Shown here one piece after another: positions 1 through 9,159 of a DNA stretch of 64,000 nt. The stretch comes from Paracoccaceae bacterium (GTDB lineage Bacteria > Pseudomonadota > Alphaproteobacteria > Rhodobacterales > Rhodobacteraceae). Below the pieces are notes generated by a model. It was not told where the DNA came from. It ran no database searches and was given only the letters and a program-made list of their open reading frames with translations. Position 1 is the stretch's first letter. Every line of letters begins with the position of its first letter. The translations under genes were made by a program, and so were the position numbers. The stretch lies in contig JAHDXW010000014.1 of NCBI GenBank assembly GCA_023383015.1, positions 39,288-103,287 of the forward strand, given 5' to 3'.

Positions 1-359
1 TGGTGCTGATGGTCGAGGCGCTGAGCGCGCGCCTGCGCCGCCACCCCGAAGACCGCACCGACATCGCCGTCCAGACGCTTGGCTGCCGGATCGCCGCCGA
101 GCTGGGCGCCGACATCGTCAAGGCGTTCTATCCGGGCTCGCTGGCCAAGGTGACCGAAATGGCGCGCACCTGCCCGGTGCCGCTGCTGCTGGCCGGCGGG
201 GCGAAGGCGGCCAACCCCGAGGAGGCCTATGGCAACGCCTCCGACGCGATCCGTGCCGGGGCCCGCGGGCTTGTCTTCGGGCGCAACATCTTCGAGGCCG
301 TGGACGTGCGCGCGACCGTCCGGCGCTACCGCGAGATCGTCCACGGGGATGCGGCCTGA
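1..359 (+). CDS. DhnA/LsrF-like class I aldolase, C-terminal part (5' end outside window)
   Basis: Only the last ~118 residues are in the window; the reading frame is open at the left edge, so this is a truncated view of an intact gene rather than a broken gene. The fragment shows the end of a TIM barrel of the DeoC/LacD/FbaB type: GADIVKAFYPG carries the lysine expected to form the Schiff base, and VPLLLAGGAKA followed by GARGLVFGRNIF forms the phosphate-binding end of the barrel. The family includes class I fructose-bisphosphate aldolase and LsrF (thiolase of phosphorylated AI-2). It lies 29 bp ahead of an FGGY kinase, so a kinase-then-aldolase sugar pathway is inferred; the substrate is not known. 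Confidence 0.8.
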   Translation, partial: VLMVEALSARLRRHPEDRTDIAVQTLGCRIAAELGADIVKAFYPGSLAKVTEMARTCPVPLLLAGGAKAANPEEAYGNASDAIRAGARGLVFGRNIFEAVDVRATVRRYREIVHGDAA

Positions 360-388
360 AGGCGCCGGGTGCGGGGGGGAGTGGCGGG

Positions 389-1909
389 ATGCGATACGTC
401 ATCGGGCTGGACATGGGATCGGGCAGCATCCGCGCCGGCGCCTTCGGACTGGACGGACGGGTGGCGGCGATGGCCGCCCGCCCCTCGGTCAGCGCCACGC
501 CCGACCCCGCGCGGCCCGACCACATCGTCTGGCCGCACGCCGCGGTCTGGGAGGCGGCCGCCGCCGTCCTGCGCGAGGCCTGCGCCGCCCTTCCGGCCGG
601 CAGCGACATCCTTGGCGTCGCGGTCGCCACGCTCGGGATGGACGGGCTGCCGGTCGGCCACGACGGCGCGCCGCTCTACGACTTCATCGCCTGGACCGAC
701 GGGCGCTGCAAACCCCACTTCGACGCCTGGGCGCGCGACTTCGGCGAGGAACGCCAGTTCCTCGCCACCGGTACCCCGGCGCGCAGCTTCAGCACGCTCT
801 TCCGCCTGCAGTGGATGGCCGACCATCACCCCGAGATCATGGCCCGGACGCGGAAGTGGGTGCTGATGGGCGACTTCATCAACTTCCGCCTCTGCGGAGA
901 GCTGGCGACCGACCTCTCGATGGCCGCCTGCACGCTGCTCTACGACCCTGCGGCGGGCCGCTGGCACGAGGGGATCGCGGCGGCTGCCGGGGTGGACACC
1001 CGGCTCATGTGCACGCCGCGTCCGGCCGGCACCGTCCTCGGCCGCGTCACCGCCGCGGCGGCCGCGGCGACCGGCCTGCCGGCCGGCACGCCGGTAATCC
1101 TGGGCGGGCACGACTATCTCTGCGGCGCGCTGCCGGTCGGCGGGCACCGCCCGGGCACCGTCGTCAACGTCGGCGGCACCTGGGACATCATCCAGGCCAC
1201 CCTGCCCGCGTTCAGCCTGCCTGAGGCCGCGGTCGGCACCGGCTGGACGATCGAGCCGCATGTCGCCCCTGGCCTGTTCTCGGCCTTCGGGGCCGCCATC
1301 GGCGGTGCGGTCACGGCGTGGTTCCGGCGCGCCTTCGCGCCCGACCTCGACGACGCCGCCTTCGCCGCGCTTGCTACCCGCGCCGCCGCCGCCGGGGCAA
1401 GCGGGGGCGTGCTGTTCCTGCCGCATCTGGCCGGCGCGACCGGCCCGGTCGTCGACCCCGACGCCGCCGGGGCGTTCATCGGCCTGCGCCCGGGCCACGG
1501 CCGGGCAGAGCTTCTTGCCGCCGTCTTCGAGGGGCTGAACCTGCAGACGCGGGAGATCCTCGCCTCGGCGACGGCCTTCGGCCTTGCCCCCGAGCAGCTG
1601 GTGTTCGTCGGCGGCAGCTCGCGCAACCCCGGGCTGGTGCAGGCCAAGGCCGACGCGCTTGGCCTGCCCGTCGAGGTGCCCGATGTGGCCGAGACCACCG
1701 CGCTTGGTGCGGCGCTTCTCGCCGCGCTCGGCGCCGGCGCCTTCGCCGGCATCGACGAGGCGGTGGACGCGATGCGCCCGGCCACCAGCCGCACCCTGCC
1801 CGACCCCGGCCGGGCGGGCCACTGCGCCGACCGGCTGGCCCTGTTCAGAGCGGGCTTCACAGCCCTGAGGAACGTTCACGCCGCCCTTGCCCGCGCTGGC
1901 GCAGCGTAG
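389..1909 (+). CDS. FGGY-family carbohydrate kinase
   Basis: 506 residues, the usual FGGY length. The N-terminus has the phosphate-binding motif GLDMGSGSIRAG, and the C-terminal half has the ATP-site motif VFVGGSSRNPGLVQAKADAL. These kinases phosphorylate sugars or polyols (xylulose, glycerol, ribulose, AI-2) after import. ATG at 389 sits just after a purine-rich GGGGGGGAGTGGCGGG stretch. The gene lies between an LsrF-like aldolase and a CUT2 ABC transporter, so the product probably phosphorylates the imported sugar before aldol cleavage. Substrate cannot be read from the sequence; xylulokinase-like or LsrK-like are both possible. Confidence 0.88.
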   Translation: MRYVIGLDMGSGSIRAGAFGLDGRVAAMAARPSVSATPDPARPDHIVWPHAAVWEAAAAVLREACAALPAGSDILGVAVATLGMDGLPVGHDGAPLYDFIAWTDGRCKPHFDAWARDFGEERQFLATGTPARSFSTLFRLQWMADHHPEIMARTRKWVLMGDFINFRLCGELATDLSMAACTLLYDPAAGRWHEGIAAAAGVDTRLMCTPRPAGTVLGRVTAAAAAATGLPAGTPVILGGHDYLCGALPVGGHRPGTVVNVGGTWDIIQATLPAFSLPEAAVGTGWTIEPHVAPGLFSAFGAAIGGAVTAWFRRAFAPDLDDAAFAALATRAAAAGASGGVLFLPHLAGATGPVVDPDAAGAFIGLRPGHGRAELLAAVFEGLNLQTREILASATAFGLAPEQLVFVGGSSRNPGLVQAKADALGLPVEVPDVAETTALGAALLAALGAGAFAGIDEAVDAMRPATSRTLPDPGRAGHCADRLALFRAGFTALRNVHAALARAGAA

Positions 1910-1975
1910 TCGCGGCGACATCCGAGTGACCACGACGAAAGCCCGACAGGGCCCATCATCAGGAGGGAGGAAGAC

Positions 1976-2986
1976 ATGAAGAGACTCTTGGCGGCAGCCG
2001 TCCTTGCTATGGCTGCAGCGCCGGCCGTCGCCGACGACACGCCCTTCCGCGGCAGCGAGGAGGACAGGTACTACATGATCACCTTCGTGTCCGGGGTCGA
2101 GTACTGGTTCCCGGTCTACGAGATGATGAAGCAGGCCGGCCAGCAGCTTGGCGTCGACACCGTCTACACCGGCACGCCGGAATACGACGTGACCAAGCAG
2201 CTTGCGGTGTTCGAGCAGGTCCTGGCACAGAACCCGAAGGGCATCCTGATCGCGCCCATGAACCCCGAGCCGTTCATCGAGCCGATCAACCGTGCAGCCG
2301 AGATGGGAATCCCCGTCGTCACCTTCGGTGCCGATTCCCCGAACTCCAAGCGCACCGCCTATGTCACATCTGACAACATCCGCGAGGGGATCATCGCCGC
2401 CGATGCCATCGCCGAGGCGATGGGCGGCAGCGGCGAGTACGCCGTGCTCGAGAACCCCGGCCAGGACAACCACGACCGGCGCATCGCCGCCTTCATCGGC
2501 CGGATGGACGAGAAATGGCCGGGCATGCGGCTCGTCGGCCGCGCCGCCTCGAACCAGGACCCGACCAAGGCCTACAACGCGGTCCTCAGCATGGCCCAGG
2601 CCAACCCCAACCTCGGCGCGGTGTTCATGCCCGAGGCGAGCTCGGCCCTCGGCGCCGCCCAGGCCGCGCAGGAACTCGGCACCGGGATCAAGATCATGCT
2701 GACCGACGTCAATGGCAAGATCCTCGACATGATCAAGGCTGGCGAGGTCTTCGGATCGCTGAACCCCAACCAGGGCGTGCAGGGCTACCTCGGCATGCTG
2801 ATGCTCTATCTGGCGGCCAACCGGGCGCTGATCGACCCGATGAACGACACCGCTATGACCGGCGAGAACCCCTTCGGTGGCATCCTGATCGACAACGGGC
2901 TGACGGTGGTGACGGCCGAGAACGCCGACTACTTCCGCTGGGACGCCTATCTTGCCAGGCGCGGGACGCAAGGGATCAAGGAGTAG
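1976..2986 (+). CDS. Sugar ABC transporter substrate-binding protein (RbsB/LsrB type)
   Basis: 336 residues with a clear Sec signal peptide (MKRLLAAAVLAMAAAPAVA, cut before DDTP), so periplasmic. The body is the two-lobed type I periplasmic fold of the CUT2 family: IDKAA-like elements such as LIAPMNPEPFIEPINRA, GIPVVTFGADSP, HDRRIAAFIGRMDEK and LTDVNGKILDMIKAGEVFGSLNPN. A strong ribosome site AGGAGGGAGGAAGAC precedes ATG 1976. It is followed by a perfect intercistronic hairpin and the matching ATPase and permease genes, so it delivers the sugar to that transporter. Confidence 0.92.
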   Translation: MKRLLAAAVLAMAAAPAVADDTPFRGSEEDRYYMITFVSGVEYWFPVYEMMKQAGQQLGVDTVYTGTPEYDVTKQLAVFEQVLAQNPKGILIAPMNPEPFIEPINRAAEMGIPVVTFGADSPNSKRTAYVTSDNIREGIIAADAIAEAMGGSGEYAVLENPGQDNHDRRIAAFIGRMDEKWPGMRLVGRAASNQDPTKAYNAVLSMAQANPNLGAVFMPEASSALGAAQAAQELGTGIKIMLTDVNGKILDMIKAGEVFGSLNPNQGVQGYLGMLMLYLAANRALIDPMNDTAMTGENPFGGILIDNGLTVVTAENADYFRWDAYLARRGTQGIKE

Positions 2987-3003
2987 GACGCGGCTGAAGC
3001 ATC

Positions 3004-3032
3004 GCGGCGGGGGCGGCGCTCGCCCCCGCCGC
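3004..3032 (+). promoter_or_regulatory. Intercistronic hairpin between binding-protein and ATPase genes
   Basis: A perfect 11-bp GC inverted repeat: left arm GCGGCGGGGGC at 3004-3014, 7-nt loop, right arm GCCCCCGCCGC at 3022-3032. There is no T-run after it, so a full terminator is unlikely. In ABC operons such stems after the binding-protein gene usually protect the upstream mRNA and let that protein be made in excess over the membrane parts; that role is inferred. Confidence 0.75.
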
Positions 3033-3055
3033 AGGCCCGCCGCACGGGACGCGAC

Positions 3056-4591
3056 ATGGCACCGACCGAACCGATCCTGCGCCTGCGCAACATCTGCAAG
3101 AGCTTCGGCCGGATCGAGGTTCTGCGGGATGTCACCCTTGACGTGCATGCCGGCGAGATCCACGCGCTTGCGGGCGAGAACGGTGCAGGCAAGTCGACGC
3201 TGATGAACATCATCGGCGGCATCCACCAGCCGACCTCGGGCGAGATCGTCCTGCGCGGCGCGCAGGCCGAGATCCGCAGTCCGCTGGACGCTCAGGACCA
3301 CGGCATCTCGCTCGTCCATCAGGAGATCGCCCTCTGCCCCGACGTCACGGTGGCCGAGAACGTCATGATGTCGAGCATCGCACGAAGCCGCGCCCCCTTC
3401 GTCAACCGGGCGCGCATCCGCCGGCAGGCCGCCGAAACCTTGCGCCTGCTTACCGACATCGAGCCCGACACGATCCTCGGCAAGCTGTCGATCTCCAACC
3501 AGCAGCTGGTCGAGATCTGCCGTGCGCTGAATTCGGATTGCGACATCCTGATCCTGGACGAGCCGACCGCCGCCCTGACCCAGTCCGAGGCCGATGCGCT
3601 GTTCGCCATCCTCCGCCAGTTGCGTGCCAAGGGGATGGCGATCATCTACATCAGCCACCGGATGTCTGAGATCTACGGCCTCTGCGACCGCATCACGATC
3701 CTGCGCGACGGGCGGCTGATCTCCACCGACCCGGTCAGCGCGATCAGCCCCGGCGAGGTCGTCCACCGCCTCATCGGGCGACGGCTTGACGCGATGTACC
3801 CAGCAAAGGCGGCAGTTGCGGGCGGGGACGTCCTGCTCAGCGCCCGCGACCTCTCCGACGGCCGCAAGGTGCGCGGCGTCGGCTTCGACCTGAGGAAGGG
3901 CGAGATCCTCGGCATCGCCGGGCTGATCGGGTCGGGACGCACCGAACTTCTGGAGATGATCTGCGGGCTGAGGCCCCGCGTGGCTGGAACGGTCAGCCTG
4001 GAGGGCGGCGAGGGCTTCGCCCCGGCGCTCTACGCGCGATCGGTCAGCCGCGGCGTTGTCTACCTGTCGGAGGACCGCAAGACCAACGGCTCCTTCCAGA
4101 CGCTGCCGATCGCCTTCAACATCTCCTCGCTGCGGCTGTCGCAGGTCGCCACCCGGCTTGGCCTCGTCAACCGGCGCAAGGAGGCGGCGCAGGCGCTCGC
4201 GCTTGGCCGCCGGCTGAACCTGCGCTCGGCCGGCATCCACCAGAACGTCTCCGAACTCAGCGGCGGCAACCAGCAGAAGGTGGCGATCGCCAAGCTCCTG
4301 TCGGTCGATCCGCGGATCGTCCTGCTCGACGAGCCGACCCGCGGGATCGACGTCGGCGCCAAGGCCGAGATCCACGCGCTCTTGCGCGAACTGGCCACCG
4401 CGGGCGTCGGCGTCATCGTCGTATCATCCGAACTCAGCGAGGTGATCGGGCTCTGCGACCGGGTTCTCGTGCTTGCCGAGGGCCGGCTGTCCGGCATGCT
4501 GGAAGGCGAGGAACTCACCGAGGGCAATGTCGTCCGGCTGGCGGCCGGGCCTGCCCGCCCAACCCGCAATGACGAGGCCCGCCGTGGATAG
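3056..4591 (+). CDS. Sugar ABC transporter ATP-binding protein, two-domain (RbsA type)
   Basis: 511 residues, the standard length for RbsA/XylG/LsrA proteins with two fused ATPase domains. Domain 1 has Walker A GENGAGKST, a signature region LSISNQQLVEICRAL and Walker B ILILDEPTAAL. Domain 2 has the degenerate Walker A GLIGSGRTELL usual for this family, the signature LSGGNQQKVAIAKLL and Walker B IVLLDEPTRGIDVGAKAEI. It energises import together with the permease encoded next, whose start overlaps this gene. Confidence 0.95.
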   Translation: MAPTEPILRLRNICKSFGRIEVLRDVTLDVHAGEIHALAGENGAGKSTLMNIIGGIHQPTSGEIVLRGAQAEIRSPLDAQDHGISLVHQEIALCPDVTVAENVMMSSIARSRAPFVNRARIRRQAAETLRLLTDIEPDTILGKLSISNQQLVEICRALNSDCDILILDEPTAALTQSEADALFAILRQLRAKGMAIIYISHRMSEIYGLCDRITILRDGRLISTDPVSAISPGEVVHRLIGRRLDAMYPAKAAVAGGDVLLSARDLSDGRKVRGVGFDLRKGEILGIAGLIGSGRTELLEMICGLRPRVAGTVSLEGGEGFAPALYARSVSRGVVYLSEDRKTNGSFQTLPIAFNISSLRLSQVATRLGLVNRRKEAAQALALGRRLNLRSAGIHQNVSELSGGNQQKVAIAKLLSVDPRIVLLDEPTRGIDVGAKAEIHALLRELATAGVGVIVVSSELSEVIGLCDRVLVLAEGRLSGMLEGEELTEGNVVRLAAGPARPTRNDEARRG

Positions 4592-5585
4592 AGACGAGAC
4601 CCTGACGCCCGGATCGGGCACCCTCCGCGGGGCAGTGCCGCGAGCGGTTGCGCGGCTCCTGCGGATGCGGGAGGGCATGCTGCTGCTGATTATCGCAGTG
4701 CTCTTCGTCGGCATGAGCTTTGCCTCCCCGCACTTCCTGACCTGGGGCAACATGCGCGCAATCCTGATGTCCTTCTCGACCGAGGGCATCGTCGTCGTCG
4801 GCATGACGATCCTGATCATCGTCGGCGGCATCGACCTGTCGGTCGGGGCGGCGATGTGCCTGGCGATGGTCGTCGCCGGCAAGCTCTTTCTCGTCGGCAT
4901 GAACCCCTGGCTGGCGGGGCTGATCGGGGTCGGTGCGACCGGGCTAGCAGGGTTCGTGATGGGCCTGTTCGTGACGGGGATTGGCCTGGGGTTCTTCATC
5001 ACGAGCCTTGCCTTCCTCGGCCTCCTGCGCGGCCTGTGCTTCATCGTCACCGAGGGCACGCCGCTGTCGCTGTTCACGCTGCCGCCGTCGTTCAAGTTCA
5101 TCGGGCAGGGCAACGTCTACGGCGTGCCGGTGGTCATCCTCATCTTTCTTGTCGTGGCGGTGGTGGGCGACTTTCTTGTGCGCAACGCCACCGTCTTCCG
5201 GCGGGTGATCTACGTCGGCAGCAACGAGAACGCCGCCAACTACTCGGGCATCAATGTCCGCCGCGTGCGGCTGTGGACGACGGTGCTGTGCTCGTCGCTC
5301 GCCGGCTTTGCCGGCATAATCTTCATGTCGCGCCTCGGGGTGGCGACGCCGACCTTCGGCATCGGCAGCGAACTCAACATCATCGCCGCGGCGGTGATCG
5401 GGGGTGCGTCGCTGTCGGGCGGCAAGGGCTCGGTCCTTGGCGCCATCCTCGGCATCGGGCTCCTGTCGCTCGTCACAAGCTCGATGATCCTGCTCAACAT
5501 CTCGATCTTCTGGCAGGAGACGATCCGCGGCCTGATCCTGCTTGCCGCGGTGTCGGTCGATCATCTCGTCAACAGGCATCGCTGA
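4569..5585 (+). CDS. Sugar ABC transporter permease (RbsC type)
   Basis: 338 residues from ATG 4569 (overlapping the ATPase gene by 23 bp); a GTG at 4584 is an alternative that keeps an 8-bp overlap. The protein is strongly hydrophobic with about 8-10 membrane segments and the CUT2 signature regions TILIIVGGIDLSVGAAM near residue 85 and IGGASLSGGKGSVLGAILG near the C-terminus. It forms the inner-membrane channel for the sugar bound by the upstream periplasmic protein. The long N-terminal soluble stretch (~30 residues) is ordinary for the family. Confidence 0.93.
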   Translation: MTRPAVDRDETLTPGSGTLRGAVPRAVARLLRMREGMLLLIIAVLFVGMSFASPHFLTWGNMRAILMSFSTEGIVVVGMTILIIVGGIDLSVGAAMCLAMVVAGKLFLVGMNPWLAGLIGVGATGLAGFVMGLFVTGIGLGFFITSLAFLGLLRGLCFIVTEGTPLSLFTLPPSFKFIGQGNVYGVPVVILIFLVVAVVGDFLVRNATVFRRVIYVGSNENAANYSGINVRRVRLWTTVLCSSLAGFAGIIFMSRLGVATPTFGIGSELNIIAAAVIGGASLSGGKGSVLGAILGIGLLSLVTSSMILLNISIFWQETIRGLILLAAVSVDHLVNRHR

Positions 5586-5621
5586 CACGCGTGCCCGCAG
5601 GCACGCGCAGGAGGAGGGGGC

Positions 5622-6611
5622 ATGGCCATTCTGCAGCGCGACATCGGTCGATCGGGCGTCGCCAGCTCTGTGATCGGGCTTGGAACCTGGGCAATCGGAG
5701 GCGCGATGTGGGGCGGGCCCGATGACGCCGGCTCGCGTTCGGCCATTGCGGCCTCGCTTGATGCCGGCATCACGCTCATCGACACCGCCCCGGGCTACGG
5801 GCTCGGCCATGCCGAGACGCTGGTCGGCGAGGTCATCCGCGGCCGGCGCGACCGGGTGGTGCTGGCGACCAAGTGCGGCCTGAACTGGCACCACGGACGC
5901 GGCAACTACTTCTTCGAGCAGTATGGCGCGAAGGTGCACCGCTATCTCGGCCAGGACGGGATCGAGCACGAGCTGGAGGAAAGCCTGCGCCGTCTCGGCA
6001 CCGATCACATCGACATCTACTTCACGCACTGGCAGGATCCGACGACCCCGGTCGAGGCGACCGTCGAGACGCTCCTGCGGCTGAAGGAGGCGGGCAAGAT
6101 CCGGGCCATCGGCGCGTCGAACCTCAGCCCCGACGAGCTTTCACGTTATGTCGCGACAGGCGGGCTCGACTGCATCCAGGAACGCTTCTCGCTGATCGAC
6201 CGCGGCATCGAGCAGACGCTCCTGCCCCTGGCCGTCGCCGGCGGGGTGGCGACCGTGGCCTACTCGCCGATGGCAATGGGGCTGCTGACGGGCAGGATCA
6301 CCCCCGACCGGCGCTTCGGGGGCGACGACATCCGCCGGGACAATCCACGCTTTTCCGCAGCGAACCGGCAGGCCGTGCAGGACTTCGCCGCCGCCGTCGG
6401 CGACATCCTCGCCGCACACGCCATCACGCTCGGCCAGCTCGTCGTTGCCTGGACCCTGCAGCAGCCCCGGATCGACGTCGTCCTGTGCGGAGCCCGGACC
6501 GCCGAACAGGCGCGGCACAACGCGAGGGCCGGCGAGGTCGTGCTTGGCGATGACGAGGTGCAGCTTGTCGAGACGCAGGCGCGCAGGCATCTCACGGCAC
6601 TGATGTCCTGA
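5622..6611 (+). CDS. Aldo/keto reductase
   Basis: 329 residues forming an AKR TIM barrel. The catalytic tetrad can be followed: D in LIDTAPGYG, Y in the same motif, K in VVLATKCGL and H in IDIYFTHWQDP; the C-terminal NADPH-binding part contains VLCGARTAEQARHN. Strong ribosome site GGAGGAGGGGGC. It follows the sugar permease by 36 bp and ends the operon; it likely oxidises or reduces the carbonyl/alcohol of the imported sugar (several family members are sugar or sugar-lactone dehydrogenases). Exact reaction unknown. It converges with the minus-strand ligase gene across about 106 bp that hold no recognised element. Confidence 0.9.
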   Translation: MAILQRDIGRSGVASSVIGLGTWAIGGAMWGGPDDAGSRSAIAASLDAGITLIDTAPGYGLGHAETLVGEVIRGRRDRVVLATKCGLNWHHGRGNYFFEQYGAKVHRYLGQDGIEHELEESLRRLGTDHIDIYFTHWQDPTTPVEATVETLLRLKEAGKIRAIGASNLSPDELSRYVATGGLDCIQERFSLIDRGIEQTLLPLAVAGGVATVAYSPMAMGLLTGRITPDRRFGGDDIRRDNPRFSAANRQAVQDFAAAVGDILAAHAITLGQLVVAWTLQQPRIDVVLCGARTAEQARHNARAGEVVLGDDEVQLVETQARRHLTALMS

Positions 6612-6717
6612 ACCGGCCTTCGGTGGTCGGGGCGGTGGGGCTGAGCGGCCGGGCCACAAACCCTCTCGGTGCCCCGCAGGCCGTCGCCCCGGACGCGGCC
6701 GCCCCCCCCGTGGTCGA

Positions 6718-8370
6718 TCAGGGTGCGGCCTGGTCCTCCGCGCGTTCGAGCCTTCCGCGGACGAGGCGCCAGCCGGCTTCCTCCCTGTCCCATGCGGCGG
6801 GGCCGATGCCTTCGGCGCGCAGGTCGACCTTGCGGATCTTCTGGGTGGGCGTGCGCGGCAGGTCCTCGCGGAACTCGATGAAGCGCGGCACCATGAAGTA
6901 GGGCAGTTCGGCCACGCACCAGCGCAACAGCGCGTCCTCGGTCAGGTCCACACCGGCGCGGCGGACGACGACGAGTTTCATCTCGTCCTCCTGCAGGTCG
7001 GACGGCACGGCCACCGCAGCGGCCTCGGCGATGCCGGGGTGGCGCAGGACGATCTGCTCGACCTCGTAGGACGAGATGTTCTCGCCCCGGCGGCGCAGCG
7101 TGTCCTTCATGCGGTCGATGAACCACAGCCAGCCGGCGGCATCCATCCGGCCGCGATCTCCGGTGTGGAACCACTGGTTGCGGAAGGCGGCGCAGGTTTC
7201 GGCCGGCATGCCGAAGTAGCCCTGTGTCAGCAGCCATGGTCCGCGGCCGCGGACCACGATCTCGCCGGCCTCGCCCGGGGGAAGGGGCCGGTCGAGCGTG
7301 TCGACGACGGCCACCTCGTACCAGGGCCCCGGGCGCCCGCAGGCGCCGTGCGGGGCGCCCTCGGGAGGGGTCCAGACAACGATGTTGCATTCGGTCGAGC
7401 CGTAGCCCTCCACCATGGTCAGGCCGAAGCGGCGGGTGAAGGCGGGCGCGATCTCGCGCGGAATTGGCACGGCATAGATCAGGCGCAGCGGGTTGTCGGC
7501 GTCGTCTGGCGCCTCGGGGCGGGCGTGCAGCATGTTGCAGACGCCGCCGACCGCGGTGACGACGGTGCAGCGGTGGCGGCGGATGTCGTCCCAGAAGCCG
7601 GACACCGCCAGCCGCTCGCGCAGCACCATCCGCCCCCCCGCGATGAGCGGCGCCATGAAGTTGAACTTGCCCGCGACATGGAAGAAGGGAAGGTAGTTGT
7701 AGGTGACGTCCGCGGGCGTCATCGCGGTGATCAGGCGGTAGGTCTCGCCGAAGGCGATCATCTGCCGGTGCGGAATGATCGCGCCCTTGGACGGCCCGGT
7801 GGTACCCGAGGTGAAGAGGATGCAGGCGGTGTCGGCCAGACCCGGCGGATCGCCGAGGTTCGTGCCGTCGGGCGAAAGGCCGGCCTCGAACGGAAGGATG
7901 GCGAGCGTCGAGGAGACGGAGACATCGTCCGGGGCCGTCCCGCGGCATATGCAGAGCCGCAACTCGGGGCATTTCCCCGCCACCTCGGCGAGAACCGGAA
8001 GGAACCCGGCATCGGCCACGATCATCGTGCAACCCGCCGTGGCCAGCACATGGCGCAGGATCTCGCCGCGGTAGGCGGAGTTGATCGGTACCTCGACGGC
8101 GGCCAACTTGGCGATGGCGATCCAGGTCGCGATGGCATCGGCGCTGTTGGCCATCATCACCGCGCAGCTCCCGCTGCGCGACAGTCCATTGTCGCGCAGC
8201 ATCCGCGCGATGCGGTTGGCGCGGGCGTTCAGCGCGCTGCAGGTGACGGTGCCCTCTGCAGCGATGATCAGCGGCGTGTCCGGCGCCTCATCCGCACGGC
8301 GCTCGACGATCAGCGGCAGGATCTCGGGTTCGGGATGCTCGTCGCGGTCGGGCACGGGGTCTGCCTCCAT
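6718..8370 (-). CDS. AMP-dependent acyl-CoA ligase (CaiC-like), last gene of the minus-strand arm
   Basis: 550 residues of the adenylate-forming ANL family. Seen: P-loop LFTSGTTGPSKGAIIPH, the A5 motif VEGYGSTECN, the hinge/A8 region WFIDRMKDTLRRRGENIS followed by YEVEQIVLRHPGI, and the catalytic lysine near the C-terminus in PRTPTQKIRKVDLR. It converts a carboxylic acid to its CoA thioester using ATP. The RRRGENIS region is typical of the carnitine/crotonobetaine ligase branch but the substrate is unassigned. The start codon abuts the stop of the SDR gene, so it is the distal gene of a five-gene operon. A second ligase, 10746-12347, shares the architecture. Confidence 0.92.
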   Translation of the reverse strand: MEADPVPDRDEHPEPEILPLIVERRADEAPDTPLIIAAEGTVTCSALNARANRIARMLRDNGLSRSGSCAVMMANSADAIATWIAIAKLAAVEVPINSAYRGEILRHVLATAGCTMIVADAGFLPVLAEVAGKCPELRLCICRGTAPDDVSVSSTLAILPFEAGLSPDGTNLGDPPGLADTACILFTSGTTGPSKGAIIPHRQMIAFGETYRLITAMTPADVTYNYLPFFHVAGKFNFMAPLIAGGRMVLRERLAVSGFWDDIRRHRCTVVTAVGGVCNMLHARPEAPDDADNPLRLIYAVPIPREIAPAFTRRFGLTMVEGYGSTECNIVVWTPPEGAPHGACGRPGPWYEVAVVDTLDRPLPPGEAGEIVVRGRGPWLLTQGYFGMPAETCAAFRNQWFHTGDRGRMDAAGWLWFIDRMKDTLRRRGENISSYEVEQIVLRHPGIAEAAAVAVPSDLQEDEMKLVVVRRAGVDLTEDALLRWCVAELPYFMVPRFIEFREDLPRTPTQKIRKVDLRAEGIGPAAWDREEAGWRLVRGRLERAEDQAAP

Positions 8371-9159
8371 TCAGCCTGCCGAGATGCCGCCGTTGATGCT
8401 GATGGTCTGCCCGGTCATCCGCCGGCTTTCGGGTCCGAGGAGGAAGAGCACCATGGCCGCCTGATCCTCGGGCGTGGCAAGCCCGAGGCGTGCGCGGTCC
8501 CTGGCCTTGGAGAACAGCCGGGCGGCGAAGGGGTCGGACATCACATGCTGATAGGTCAGCGTGCCATCAACAAGCGACGGAGTCAGGCAGTTCGCGCGGA
8601 TGCCGGCGCGCGCCTGCTCGATCGCGATGGTGCGGGTCAGCATGACGATGCCGGCCATGGCCGCGCCGATCACCGCCTCGCCCGGAGTCGGAACCTTTGC
8701 CGCGTCCGAGGCGACGGTCACGATCGCGCCGCCGCCCGCGGCGTGCAGGAAAGGCATCGCCGAGCGCAGCGTGTGGACCGTGCCGAGCAGCCACTGGCCG
8801 AGGATGTCCTCGGCAGCGCCGTCCGGCAGGTCGTGGAAGAGGCGCGGTGCATGGCCACCGCCGGCACAGGTCACGACCGAATCGAGCCGGCCCGGGCCAT
8901 CGGCGATCGCCGCGGCCATCCGCGCTGCGGTGTCGGCCCGCGCCACGTCGCCCTGCACGAAGCGCACCGCGGTGCCGGGCCCGGCGGCCGCGATCCGCGC
9001 GATCGCCGCCGCGCCGCGGCCCGCGTCACGCCCGACAAGAACGAGATGCGCCGCCCCGGCGCGGGCCAGTCCCTCGGCCGTGGCAAGGCCGATGCCCGAG
9101 GTGCCGCCGGTGATCGCCACCGACTGCCCGGCCAGCGGGGCGGCGTGCGGCGCCGTCAT
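8371..9159 (-). CDS. SDR-family protein lacking the catalytic Tyr and Lys
   Basis: 262 residues with the classical SDR layout: cofactor motif TGGTSGIG at residues 18-25, CAGGG near 98-102, conserved Ser in VASDAA (S151), and a C-terminus (MTGQTISINGG) typical of FabG-like proteins. At the place of YxxxK the sequence reads IGAAM: Ile164 replaces Tyr and Met168 replaces Lys, so ordinary SDR dehydrogenase chemistry is not expected. It may be a structural partner, use another mechanism, or be a dead enzyme. Its start overlaps the CMD gene by 4 bp and its stop abuts the ligase start, so it is co-translated with active neighbours. Confidence 0.85.
   Translation of the reverse strand: MTAPHAAPLAGQSVAITGGTSGIGLATAEGLARAGAAHLVLVGRDAGRGAAAIARIAAAGPGTAVRFVQGDVARADTAARMAAAIADGPGRLDSVVTCAGGGHAPRLFHDLPDGAAEDILGQWLLGTVHTLRSAMPFLHAAGGGAIVTVASDAAKVPTPGEAVIGAAMAGIVMLTRTIAIEQARAGIRANCLTPSLVDGTLTYQHVMSDPFAARLFSKARDRARLGLATPEDQAAMVLFLLGPESRRMTGQTISINGGISAG

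Noticed and set aside
3004..3032. Rho-independent terminator
   Set aside because: The stem is strong but lacks a following T-run and lies inside an operon; treated as an intercistronic stabilising hairpin.
326..4375. 1349-residue open frame on the minus strand
   Set aside because: Runs opposite well-supported kinase, binding-protein and ATPase genes; composition (low complexity, Arg/Gly/Asp-rich) is that of an antisense frame in GC-rich DNA.
1..6611. Calling module 1 the Lsr (AI-2) system
   Set aside because: Only one permease gene and no LsrR/LsrG; an AKR is present instead.
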